Shown: piece by piece, positions 37,713 through 44,860 of the stretch
Layout of the letters: each line of letters begins with the position of its first letter
How positions within the stretch are numbered: the stretch's first letter is position 1
From: Desulfomicrobium macestii
GTDB taxonomy: Bacteria > Desulfobacterota > Desulfovibrionia > Desulfovibrionales > Desulfomicrobiaceae
NCBI RefSeq assembly: GCF_014873765.1
Contig: NZ_JADBGG010000003.1
Coordinates: forward strand, 53,737-117,736
Length of the DNA stretch: 64,000 nucleotides
Direction of reading: 5' to 3'
Notes under the pieces: model-generated
The model's database searches: none
What the model was told of the DNA's origin: nothing
Seen by the model: the letters and a program-made list of their open reading frames with translations, nothing else
Program-made: the position numbers and the translations under genes

Positions 37713-38477
37713 ATGAAGACATGCACGATGGTTCTCATTTTATGCTTCGTCCTGGCTGGGTGCGGAGCCCGTGGGGCTTCCAGGGGCGCATCGTCGAATA
37801 TGGGCTCCAAGGAAGTGGATTTGCGATTCAACCTGATTGAATCGTACATCAACAGCGATCAGCCCCAGCTGGCCTTGCAGGAGCTTCTTCAGGTGGAACC
37901 CGCCGCCAGTCATCTGTCACGGTTTCATTTTGATTCGGGCATGATCTACATCGGGCTGCAGGAGCTTGAGCAGGCCCGGGACGGCTTTACCCGCGCCGTT
38001 GAAATCGACGAGGACTTCGGGGAGGCCTGGAACAATCTGGGCAAGGTCGAGGAAGCACTGGGGCGGGACAAGGAGGCCGAGGCCGCGTACCGCAAGGCGC
38101 TCAGCATTCTGACCTATGTCACTCCCGAGTTCCCGGCCTATAATCTGGGCCTGCTCCTGCTGCGTCAGGGCCGGGCGCGGGAGGCCGAGGAGTTCGGGCG
38201 CAAGGCGCTGGCCCGCAATTGGCGCTACATCCCGGCCTACAAGCTCCTGTCGGACGCCTTCGTGGCTCAGAATCGTCTTGATGATGCCGAGGCGGTGCTC
38301 AAGAGCGGCCTTGAGGCGGACATGGACAGCACCGCGACCATCCTGGCCCTGGCGGAGCATCAGATGCGCATGGGCAAGACGGCGGAAGCCAGGGAGCTTT
38401 TCGCGCGCATCGTCAAACAGTATCCCAAGTCCGGCGAGGCCAAGGCCGCCAAGGATTATCTGGACTTTCTGCAGTGA
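37713..38477 (+). CDS. TPR lipoprotein, PilW/PilF-like
   Basis: 254 residues from ATG 37713, with AAGGAG upstream. A lipoprotein signal is clear: MKTCTMVLILCFVLAGCGAR, lipobox LAGC with Cys18. The mature part holds about five TPR units, for example FHFDSGMIYIGLQELEQARD, AWNNLGKVEEALGRDKEAE and AYNLGLLLLRQGRAREAEE. The architecture is that of PilW/PilF outer-membrane pilotins for type IV pilus secretin, but TPR similarity is weak evidence and no pilus genes are near. Probably transcribed with hisG. Confidence 0.75.
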   Translation: MKTCTMVLILCFVLAGCGARGASRGASSNMGSKEVDLRFNLIESYINSDQPQLALQELLQVEPAASHLSRFHFDSGMIYIGLQELEQARDGFTRAVEIDEDFGEAWNNLGKVEEALGRDKEAEAAYRKALSILTYVTPEFPAYNLGLLLLRQGRAREAEEFGRKALARNWRYIPAYKLLSDAFVAQNRLDDAEAVLKSGLEADMDSTATILALAEHQMRMGKTAEARELFARIVKQYPKSGEAKAAKDYLDFLQ

Positions 38478-38510
38478 TGCCCCGGGGATGCCCGAGGCAT
38501 CCCCGGCATC
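38476..38510. terminator. Large hairpin at the 3' end of the TPR lipoprotein gene
   Basis: 6 bp (GATGCC/GGCATC), a two-C bulge, then 8 bp (GGGGATGC/GCATCCCC) and a CCGAG loop; it begins within the TGA stop. No T-run. About 100 bp on, GCCG-TGGTT-CGGC followed by TGCGGGCTTTTTT (to 38636) may be the real transcript end. The remaining sequence up to 38635 holds nothing else I recognise. Confidence 0.5.
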
Positions 38511-38635
38511 AATCTCTTGATTTCCGATTTCGCGACCATCCGTATTTGACCACGATCGGACTGTCTGCCGGCATGCTCCACTCCGGCTCATAACCTCCCG
38601 TGCATCCCCGGCCGTGGTTCGGCTGCGGGCTTTTT

Positions 38636-39526
38636 TCAACCGCCGAAGAGATTTTGCCGCGCATGCGCGCTCACGGCCATGACGGCGGGATGCTTGAGGC
38701 GTCTTTCCGCGGAAATGGCGAAATAGCGCACATCGACGTCCGCCGCCTCTCCCACCTCCTCCACGTCGTAAACGCGACGAACCTCCTCTCTCATCACGCT
38801 TGGCGCCGGAAAGAGCCCAAGGCCGGCCTGGCCGAAGGTTTTCAGCAAGGCCGTGTCGTCGAACTCTCCCACCACGCGCGGGTGAATCCCGTGCTCGGCA
38901 AACCATCCGCCCAGCGCGCCGCGTGCGCTTCCCGTCGGCATGAGCATGGGCGCCCCTTCCAGGGAGCGCGGAAAATCGGGCCGGTAGCGCCGGGCAAGGT
39001 CCTGCACTCCGAAAAACGTCATCGAACAGTTGCCAAGGGGATGGTTGAACGCCTTTACCCCGAGACCGGAAGGCAACTGCTGGTCGGCAATGACAAGTTC
39101 GAGCTTGTGTATGGCCAATTCGGCAAACAGGTTTTCCAGCCTGTCCCGGTGACACAAAAGCCGGATGGGGGTCGCCAGCTCAAAGGCCGGGGCCAGGAGG
39201 CGAAAAGCGATGGATTTGGGCACCGAATCCGCCAGCCCTACGCGGAAGGGCAAGGCTTCTTCTGGAGGGGAATCCTTGAGCATTTCGGTCAGTTCGTTGC
39301 CGATCTGGAAGATTTCATCGGCGCGGGCCAGGGCGAGTTTACCTGCCTCGGTGATTTCGAGCCGCCGCCCGGAGCGTACGAAGAGCTTGACGCCAAGGTC
39401 CCGCTCCAGTTCGCCGATCTGTCCGCTGAGCGTCTGCGGCGTCAGGTGCATGCGTTCGGCCGCGCGCCTGATGCCGCCTGCCGTGGCCACGTTCCAGAAA
39501 TAGTGGAGTTGCCTGTAGTTGAGCAT
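38636..39526 (-). CDS. LysR-family transcriptional regulator, NhaR-like
   Basis: 296 residues. The N-terminal LysR HTH is MLNYRQLHYFWNVATAGGIRRAAERMHLTPQTLSGQIGELERDLG; the words HYFWNVATAGGI and LTPQTLSGQI are those of NhaR, the activator of the sodium/proton antiporter nhaA. The ligand-binding domain follows. No nhaA lies here, so the target is open; purE is divergent across a 210-bp gap. AAGGCGG precedes the ATG. A perfect inverted repeat lies just upstream and may be its own operator. Confidence 0.87.
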   Translation of the reverse strand: MLNYRQLHYFWNVATAGGIRRAAERMHLTPQTLSGQIGELERDLGVKLFVRSGRRLEITEAGKLALARADEIFQIGNELTEMLKDSPPEEALPFRVGLADSVPKSIAFRLLAPAFELATPIRLLCHRDRLENLFAELAIHKLELVIADQQLPSGLGVKAFNHPLGNCSMTFFGVQDLARRYRPDFPRSLEGAPMLMPTGSARGALGGWFAEHGIHPRVVGEFDDTALLKTFGQAGLGLFPAPSVMREEVRRVYDVEEVGEAADVDVRYFAISAERRLKHPAVMAVSAHARQNLFGG

Positions 39527-39557
39527 GCCTGCCGCCTTTTGTCAGTTATTCACGAAC

Positions 39558-39573
39558 AATTAATCCATTAATT
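39558..39573. promoter_or_regulatory. Perfect inverted repeat in the nhaR-like/purE intergenic region
   Basis: AATTAAT-CC-ATTAATT, 7-bp arms, centred about 40 bp upstream of the regulator start and 170 bp upstream of purE. LysR proteins bind interrupted dyads near their own start; this is the only strong dyad there. Confidence 0.45.
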
Positions 39574-39624
39574 ACGAATATACTTGCTGCTGAAAATAGA
39601 CAAGTAGGGGTTCTCAAATGGTCT

Positions 39625-39719
39625 GACGGCCGGGAGCGCATACGGGCCGTCGTGTTCACAATGCATTGCGGCACAGCCATGCCCCCGCTCCCGGGCTTGT
39701 TCGGCTCGGCCTGCGCAAT
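39625..39719 (+). ncRNA. Candidate structured (pseudoknot) leader RNA of purE
   Basis: GACGGCC (39625-39631) pairs with GGCCGTC (39645-39651). The loop of this hairpin contains GGGAGCG, which is complementary to CGCTCCC at 39686-39692; with flanks the long-range helix could extend to 9 bp (39630-39638 with 39686-39694), partly competing with the first stem. ATTGCG (39665-39670) can pair with CGCAAT (39714-39719) immediately before the purE ribosome site. This is an H-type pseudoknot layout typical of riboswitches. It lacks the CCGCCTGGGC core of the ZTP riboswitch, so I assign no class. Confidence 0.45.
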
Positions 39720-39736
39720 AACAAATGGAGCACAAC

Positions 39737-40231
39737 ATGGCCCCTTCAGTTGGTGTCATCATGGGATCTTCCTCGGACTGGGAGACAATGCAGCACTGTT
39801 CCCGGACCCTTGAAATGCTGATGGTCCCGCACGAGACGCAGGTGGTTTCCGCGCACAGGACCCCGGGCCTGCTTTTTGAATACGCTTCCGGGGCCGAGGC
39901 GCGCGGTCTGCGCGTGATCATTGCCGGGGCCGGAGGCGCGGCCCACCTGCCGGGCATGGCGGCGGCCATGACTCTGCTCCCGGTCATAGGAGTGCCTGTG
40001 CGCTCCAAGGCCTTAAGCGGTATGGACTCCCTGCTTTCCATCGCCCAGATGCCGGCGGGGGTGCCGGTGGGAACCATGGCCATCGGAAGGGCCGGAGCCG
40101 TCAACGCAGCCCTGCTGGCTGCTGCCATCCTCGCCCCGCAGCATCCAGAGATCCGTGAGGCTTTGGCGGAGTATCGGCGCAGGCAGACACAGGCCGTCCT
40201 GGACAATCCCGTGCCGGGAGATCCGCTATGA
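39737..40231 (+). CDS. purE: N5-carboxyaminoimidazole ribonucleotide mutase
   Basis: 164 residues from ATG 39737, with GGAG 6 nt upstream; the in-frame ATG at 39725 has no ribosome site. PurE class I moves the carboxyl group of N5-CAIR to give CAIR. Motifs: [28 protein letters not shown] and [19 protein letters not shown], with catalytic His in SAHRTP. It works with PurK, whose gene overlaps by 4 bp. A structured leader precedes it. Confidence 0.95.
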   Translation: MAPSVGVIMGSSSDWETMQHCSRTLEMLMVPHETQVVSAHRTPGLLFEYASGAEARGLRVIIAGAGGAAHLPGMAAAMTLLPVIGVPVRSKALSGMDSLLSIAQMPAGVPVGTMAIGRAGAVNAALLAAAILAPQHPEIREALAEYRRRQTQAVLDNPVPGDPL

Positions 40232-41304
40232 TCATCGGCGTGCTCGGAGGCGGCCAGCTTGCGCGCATGCTCGCCCTGGCGGGCCTGCCCCTGGGCTTTG
40301 ATTTCGTGTTCTACGACCCCGCGCCTGCTCCGTGCGTCGCCTCTCTTGGCGAACATTTGCGCGGGGAATATTCCGACCGCGTCATGCTCTCCCGATTTGC
40401 CCGGCAGGTGGACGTCATCACCTACGAGTCCGAGAACATTCCCATTGAGTGTGTTGAATTTCTTTCGCTGATCACGCCTGTGCACCCTGGCGCGCAGGCA
40501 TTGACCTGCTCCGGCGACAGACTGCGCGAGAAAGGGATTTTTCAGGAGCTGGGCATTCCCGCCCCGGCGTTCAGGGCGGTGGATTCTTTGTCGGCGCTGA
40601 ACGAGGCGATCGGGGAAATCGGTCTGCCCGCCGTGCTGAAGACCCGCACCCTCGGCTATGACGGAAAGGGGCAGTTCGTGTTGCGCAGCCGTGACGATGT
40701 CGGCAGGGCTTGGGAGATGTTAGGCGGTTTTTCCCTGGTGCTGGAGAGTCTGGTCGCGTTCGATCGCGAAATCTCTGTTCTCGGGGTTCGGGACCAGGCG
40801 GGAAAGATCCTGTTTTATCCGCTCAGCGAGAACGTCCATCATGACGGGGTGTTGCGGTTTTCCAGGAGCCGCCCTCGCGATCCGATGCAAAAGTCGGCGG
40901 AGGAGCTGGCCGGAAAACTGCTCCGGCATCTGGATTATGTGGGAGTGCTGGCCCTGGAATTGTTTCAGGTCGGGTCCATGCTGCTGGCCAACGAGATGGC
41001 GCCGCGAGTGCACAATTCCGGCCACTGGACCATCGAGGGGGCCATGACGAGCCAGTTCGAGAATCATTTGCGGGCCATCGCGGGGCTGCCCTTGGGCAAG
41101 ACTTCCGTTACCGGGCATTCGGCCATGGTCAATTTTATCGGAAGACAGCCTGATCTGGCAGGACTGTTGGCGCTGCGCGGTCTGCATGTCCACCTTTACG
41201 GCAAGGCGGAACGCCCCGGGCGCAAAGTCGGACACGCCACGCTGTGGAGCGGAAGCGGGGCCTCTTTCGAGGAGGGGTGCAGGACCCTGCGGTCGTTGCT
41301 GTGA
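40228..41304 (+). CDS. purK: 5-(carboxyamino)imidazole ribonucleotide synthase
   Basis: 358 residues of the ATP-grasp family. The start [18 protein letters not shown], the ATP-site text [20 protein letters not shown] and [19 protein letters not shown], and [20 protein letters not shown] are PurK hallmarks. It makes N5-CAIR from AIR, bicarbonate and ATP and hands it to PurE. ATGA overlap with purE. After it come a weak hairpin and a 22-bp palindrome shared with the convergent gene. Confidence 0.95.
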   Translation: MIIGVLGGGQLARMLALAGLPLGFDFVFYDPAPAPCVASLGEHLRGEYSDRVMLSRFARQVDVITYESENIPIECVEFLSLITPVHPGAQALTCSGDRLREKGIFQELGIPAPAFRAVDSLSALNEAIGEIGLPAVLKTRTLGYDGKGQFVLRSRDDVGRAWEMLGGFSLVLESLVAFDREISVLGVRDQAGKILFYPLSENVHHDGVLRFSRSRPRDPMQKSAEELAGKLLRHLDYVGVLALELFQVGSMLLANEMAPRVHNSGHWTIEGAMTSQFENHLRAIAGLPLGKTSVTGHSAMVNFIGRQPDLAGLLALRGLHVHLYGKAERPGRKVGHATLWSGSGASFEEGCRTLRSLL

Positions 41305-41360
41305 CGGTGGTCGCGGAAAAGGTGGGCTGAACGGGCGTTTTTTCAGCAGGGGAGACTGGG

Positions 41361-41382
41361 GCGGGACTGCATGCAGTCCCGC
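41361..41382. terminator. Perfect 22-bp palindrome between convergent genes
   Basis: GCGGGACTGCA followed directly by TGCAGTCCCGC, between purK and the minus-strand gene ending at 41386. As RNA it forms a hairpin from either strand. No T-run follows on either side, so terminator function is only probable. Confidence 0.45.
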
Positions 41383-41385
41383 TGG

Positions 41386-41967
41386 CTATTCCTCGTCGAC
41401 CCGCAGCAGGTCTTCCTCGTCCAGGTCTTCGGGATATTCGCCGGAGTCCAGATCGCAGAATCCGAAGCCGACGGAACACATGGGCAGGCCCAGAAGTTCC
41501 ACCAGGCTCAGGTGGCGATCAACGGCCAGGGCAAAGCTGCAATCGTGATCCGGGCAGTGCAGGATGTCGATGATTTCTTCGCGGGTGGCGTCGGTGTTGA
41601 AGAGCTGGGCCAGAAGTTCGGGCTTGCCGCCCTGGCTTTTGGAGTTGCCCTTGCCCTCGGGGTCCAGGGACTGGGATGGCGACTTGTAGGTGTCGAGCAA
41701 CTCCCCGTCCGCGTAGAGCCAGTAGTTAAGAAGCTCCTCGTCCAGGGTCTGGACGGCCAGGGCCGGGCATCCGAAATAGCCCGACAGGTCTTCGGCCAGA
41801 TCGGTGAGGGCGGTGGAATCCCCTTCGTCGCTGTCCATTTCATAGACAGTGGTCAGGTCGTCCTCTGTTGGAGAAACAAAGGCGGAGCGTCCCTGGTTGC
41901 CGAGCTCCTGCAGAATGTCCTGCGCCTTTGGCCCTTTGAGCGTGATGTTGGCGTACGTGGTTCCCAT
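41386..41967 (-). CDS. Uncharacterised conserved-looking acidic protein
   Basis: 193 residues from ATG 41967; a TTG five codons earlier is possible. It starts MGTTYANITLKGPKAQDI and continues with RSAFVSPTEDD and LAEDLSGYFGCPALAVQT. I recall a broad family of hypothetical proteins with YANITL...AFVSPT...FGCPALAV words but no known function. It is acidic, soluble, without signal peptide, and has several cysteines in its C-terminal half (HCPDHDCSF, PMCSVGFGFC) that might bind metal. Isolated on the minus strand between purK and the ior gene. Confidence 0.7.
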   Translation of the reverse strand: MGTTYANITLKGPKAQDILQELGNQGRSAFVSPTEDDLTTVYEMDSDEGDSTALTDLAEDLSGYFGCPALAVQTLDEELLNYWLYADGELLDTYKSPSQSLDPEGKGNSKSQGGKPELLAQLFNTDATREEIIDILHCPDHDCSFALAVDRHLSLVELLGLPMCSVGFGFCDLDSGEYPEDLDEEDLLRVDEE

Positions 41968-42274
41968 ATGGAGTTTCTTCAAACAGATTATGGTTCAAGA
42001 TGCAAGCTTCTGATCGAAGAGTCTTTGAAAATGTGAAGGGGCTGTTTTTTTCGGAACTTGCAGTGCTGCGTGGCCCTTGCAAGCCCTTTGCAGGGGCTTT
42101 GCGCGCGGCCTTTGTTTCGCTTGGGACTTGAGAAAGGGCGGGGCTTCGCGTACCGGCAGACGACAGGGCGCGAACACGTTCGGGGCATTCATGCCCGGAC
42201 GGGCGCCTGAATGTTTGCCGTCACGCCCTTGAGCAGGGTGCTTCTTTAAGACATATTTTTTTTTTGGAGGATTC
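41968..42274 (+). promoter_or_regulatory. Intergenic region with two hairpins upstream of iorAB
   Basis: Divergent 307-bp gap. Hairpin one is at 42079-42102 (GCAAGCCC with GGGGCTTTGC, one bulge). Hairpin two is at 42177-42201 (11 paired bases, CGTTCGGGGCAT with ATGCCCGGACG). GGGCG at 42201 could also pair with CGCCC further on. Just before the ATG are a nine-T-or-longer run and TTGGAGGATTC. No known riboswitch recognised; no gene seen. Confidence 0.4.
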
Positions 42275-44773
42275 ATGAGTGCAGTGAAGGCGATGTGTGT
42301 CGCAGAGGCGGGCAAGGGTGTGGTCATTCAGGGCAACATGGCTTTTGCCGTGGGCTGCGTGAGGGCCGGAATCCACGCAGCGGACGGTTATCCCGGGACG
42401 CCCAGCACCGAGGTCATCGACAAGGGCCTCTCCCAGGTCCAGGACATGATCACCGTGGGCTGGTCCGTGAACGAGGCCGTGGCGGCGGGAGTGGGATTCG
42501 GCCATACCCTGGCCGGTAGCGACTGTGTCGTGACCATGAAGATTCCGGGCCTGTTCCAGGCCGCCGACGTGATCACGAGCGCCGCCTTCTATACCGGCCA
42601 GCGCGGCAGTCTGGTCTATTACATCGCCAGCGATTACACGCCGAGCTCCACCCAGCATCTGGTCGACCCGCGCTACATGCTCAAAAGTTGCTGCATTCCG
42701 GTCTTCGAGCCGCGCAACCACCAGGAGATGCACGAGGCGGCCCGCATCGCGGCGGATCTTGGACGGCAGTTCAACACGCCCGTGGCCGTCATCGCCAGCG
42801 GAGTGCTCTGTCACAGCGAGGGCCTGGTGCGCCTGATGGAAACGGCCACGCGCGAAAAGGCTCCCCTGCCCGAGAAAATGAGCGATTTCATCACCCTGCC
42901 CGTGCGTGCGCGGATGTTTCATGATCAGGTCCGCACCTCCCGCATCCCGGCCCTGCGCGGGATGGTCGAGGAGAGCCCGCTCAATGTCCTGACCAGAGGC
43001 GACGGCAAGATCGGCATCATCACCCACGGCGTGAACGACCTCTTCGTGGAGGAGGTCCGGGCCGCCACGGGAAAGAACGTGGATGTCCTGTCGCTGGGCT
43101 TCACCTATCCCCTGCCCATGGATCTCATCCGTCGCTTCTGCGAAAGCATCGACGGTCCCGTTTACGTCATCGAGGACGGCTATCGCTTCATCCAGGAAGC
43201 TATCCAGGCCGAAGGAATCGCGGTTCAGGGCAAGGGCGCGGACGAGACCGTCACCGAATGGACCCCGGCACTTATCTCCGCCCGTCTTGGTCTGGCCGAG
43301 CCGGCCGGAAAATCCGCGGTGGCCAGCCTGCCGCGTCCGCCCATGATCTGCGCGGGCTGTCCGTACCGTCTTTTCGGCCAGATCGTCGGCAAGATGCGCA
43401 AGAAGGGCAAGCTTGAAGCGGTGTTCGGCGATATCGGCTGCAACACCCTGCTGCACTTTCTGAACGCCATGGACACCGCCCTGGCCATGGGCGCCAGCGA
43501 AGCCAAGCGGCTGGGCTATGTTCTGTCCAGGCCCGAGGCCGCGAGCAAATGCCTGGCCGTGCTCGGCGACGGCACGGAGTGTCACAGCGGCATGGACGCG
43601 ACCCGCAACACGATTTTCAGGAACATCCCCGGCGTCAAGGTCATCCTGAACAACGAATGGACCGCCATGACCGGCGGCCAGCCTTCGCCCACTTCTCCCG
43701 CCAACCTGGCCGGGGATCCCAATGTCTTCGACCTGAATGCAAGCCTGAAGGCGCACGGGGCCAATGTGGTCGAGGTCAGCGGCTATGACAAGAAAGCCCT
43801 GGAAAAAGCGCTCAAGAACGCTCTTGCGGCCGCCGAGACCGGCACCTTCACCACCCTTGTGGTCACGGGCGTGTGCATCCGCAAGATGCCCAAGGAGTCT
43901 TACGGCGTCAAAATGGCCGTGGACCCGGAATTGTGCATCCGCTGCGGCATGTGCCAGATCTGCTCCGGCATAGAGGCCGACGCCGAGGGCCTGCCCTTCT
44001 TCAACAACATCTGCACCGGCTGTGTGAGCCAGAACCCGGCCTGCGCCCAGATGTGCCCCAAGGGCGCCATCGCCCCGGCCAAGGATCAGAGCGCCTGCGG
44101 CCTGACCAGCTGTCCGGATCTGCCCGTTCCGCCCGAGTCCATCGACCTGCCCGCCACCGGCGGCTTGCCCGCCTTCTTGTCCGTGGCCATCCGTGGCGTC
44201 GGCGGCCAGGGCAATCTCTTCTTCGGCCGGGTGCTGACCCAGCTCGCGTACCTGCTCGGCTACGACAAGCAGAACATCGTCAAGGGCGAGACCCACGGCA
44301 TGGCCCAGATGGGCGGCCCGGTCATCAGCACTTTCGCCTGCGGCGCGGTCCACTCCCCCGTGCTCATGCCCGGCACCACCCAGTGCCTGGTCTGCATGGA
44401 GCGCAGCGAAGTGTTCCGTCCCGGCTTCCTGGACATGCTGAAGCCCGGCGGCACGGTCATCCTGGCCGACACGGCCATCATGCCCCCGCTTTTCAAGGCC
44501 GAGAACTATCCGACGGTGGAAGCCGTGCGCGAAGCCTTAAGCGGGTACAAGGTCATCGACGTCGATGTGCTCGCAACGGCCCTTGGCCTTGGCGATCCCA
44601 CGGGCCGCAGCGCCAACGTGGTCATGATCGGAGTCCTGAGCACCCTGGCTCCCTTTGATTCATTCCCCAACGAGTACTGGCTGCAGGCCCTCAAGAACGT
44701 CAGCCCCAAGCCGGCCATCTGGCAGGCCAATTACGCGGCCTTCCTGGCAGGACGGGAGCTGGGTGTGAAATAG
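42275..44773 (+). CDS. iorAB: Indolepyruvate:ferredoxin oxidoreductase, alpha and beta subunits fused
   Basis: 832 residues. Residues 1 to about 630 are IorA: N-terminal pyrimidine domain (GYPGTPSTEVIDKGL), ICAGCPYRLFGQ, the TPP motif GDGTECHSGMDATRNTIF, and two [4Fe-4S] motifs (CIRCGMCQIC and CTGCVSQNPACAQMCPKGAI). From about 635 an IorB domain follows (AIRGVGGQGNLFFGRVL, ETHGMAQMGGPVIS). The two are normally separate genes; here they share one frame with a proline-rich linker. It oxidatively decarboxylates aryl-pyruvates from aromatic amino acids to aryl-acetyl-CoA with ferredoxin, or runs in reverse. TTGGAGGATTC precedes the ATG. Confidence 0.92.
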   Translation: MSAVKAMCVAEAGKGVVIQGNMAFAVGCVRAGIHAADGYPGTPSTEVIDKGLSQVQDMITVGWSVNEAVAAGVGFGHTLAGSDCVVTMKIPGLFQAADVITSAAFYTGQRGSLVYYIASDYTPSSTQHLVDPRYMLKSCCIPVFEPRNHQEMHEAARIAADLGRQFNTPVAVIASGVLCHSEGLVRLMETATREKAPLPEKMSDFITLPVRARMFHDQVRTSRIPALRGMVEESPLNVLTRGDGKIGIITHGVNDLFVEEVRAATGKNVDVLSLGFTYPLPMDLIRRFCESIDGPVYVIEDGYRFIQEAIQAEGIAVQGKGADETVTEWTPALISARLGLAEPAGKSAVASLPRPPMICAGCPYRLFGQIVGKMRKKGKLEAVFGDIGCNTLLHFLNAMDTALAMGASEAKRLGYVLSRPEAASKCLAVLGDGTECHSGMDATRNTIFRNIPGVKVILNNEWTAMTGGQPSPTSPANLAGDPNVFDLNASLKAHGANVVEVSGYDKKALEKALKNALAAAETGTFTTLVVTGVCIRKMPKESYGVKMAVDPELCIRCGMCQICSGIEADAEGLPFFNNICTGCVSQNPACAQMCPKGAIAPAKDQSACGLTSCPDLPVPPESIDLPATGGLPAFLSVAIRGVGGQGNLFFGRVLTQLAYLLGYDKQNIVKGETHGMAQMGGPVISTFACGAVHSPVLMPGTTQCLVCMERSEVFRPGFLDMLKPGGTVILADTAIMPPLFKAENYPTVEAVREALSGYKVIDVDVLATALGLGDPTGRSANVVMIGVLSTLAPFDSFPNEYWLQALKNVSPKPAIWQANYAAFLAGRELGVK

Positions 44774-44814
44774 GCTGGAGGATGTCTCCGGGTGGAACTC
44801 CGGAAGATGAATTG

Positions 44815-44851
44815 AAAAAGGGCGCCTGTCGGTTGACGGGCGCCCTTTTTT
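44815..44851. terminator. Bidirectional terminator between iorAB and the M16 protease gene
   Basis: GGGCGCC (44820-44826) with GGCGCCC (44839-44845) and GTC with GAC inside, loop GGTT. Five A precede and six T follow, so it works on both strands, serving the convergent genes. Confidence 0.9.
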
Positions 44852-44860
44852 GCGGGTGTC

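Noticed and set aside
38478..38635. Small gene after the TPR lipoprotein
   Set aside because: Only short frames without ribosome sites; the stretch is better explained by two hairpins.
39600..39736. ZTP riboswitch call for the purE leader
   Set aside because: Context and pseudoknot shape fit but the conserved CCGCCTGGGC segment and the usual P1/P2 sequence are not there, so only an unclassified structured leader is reported.
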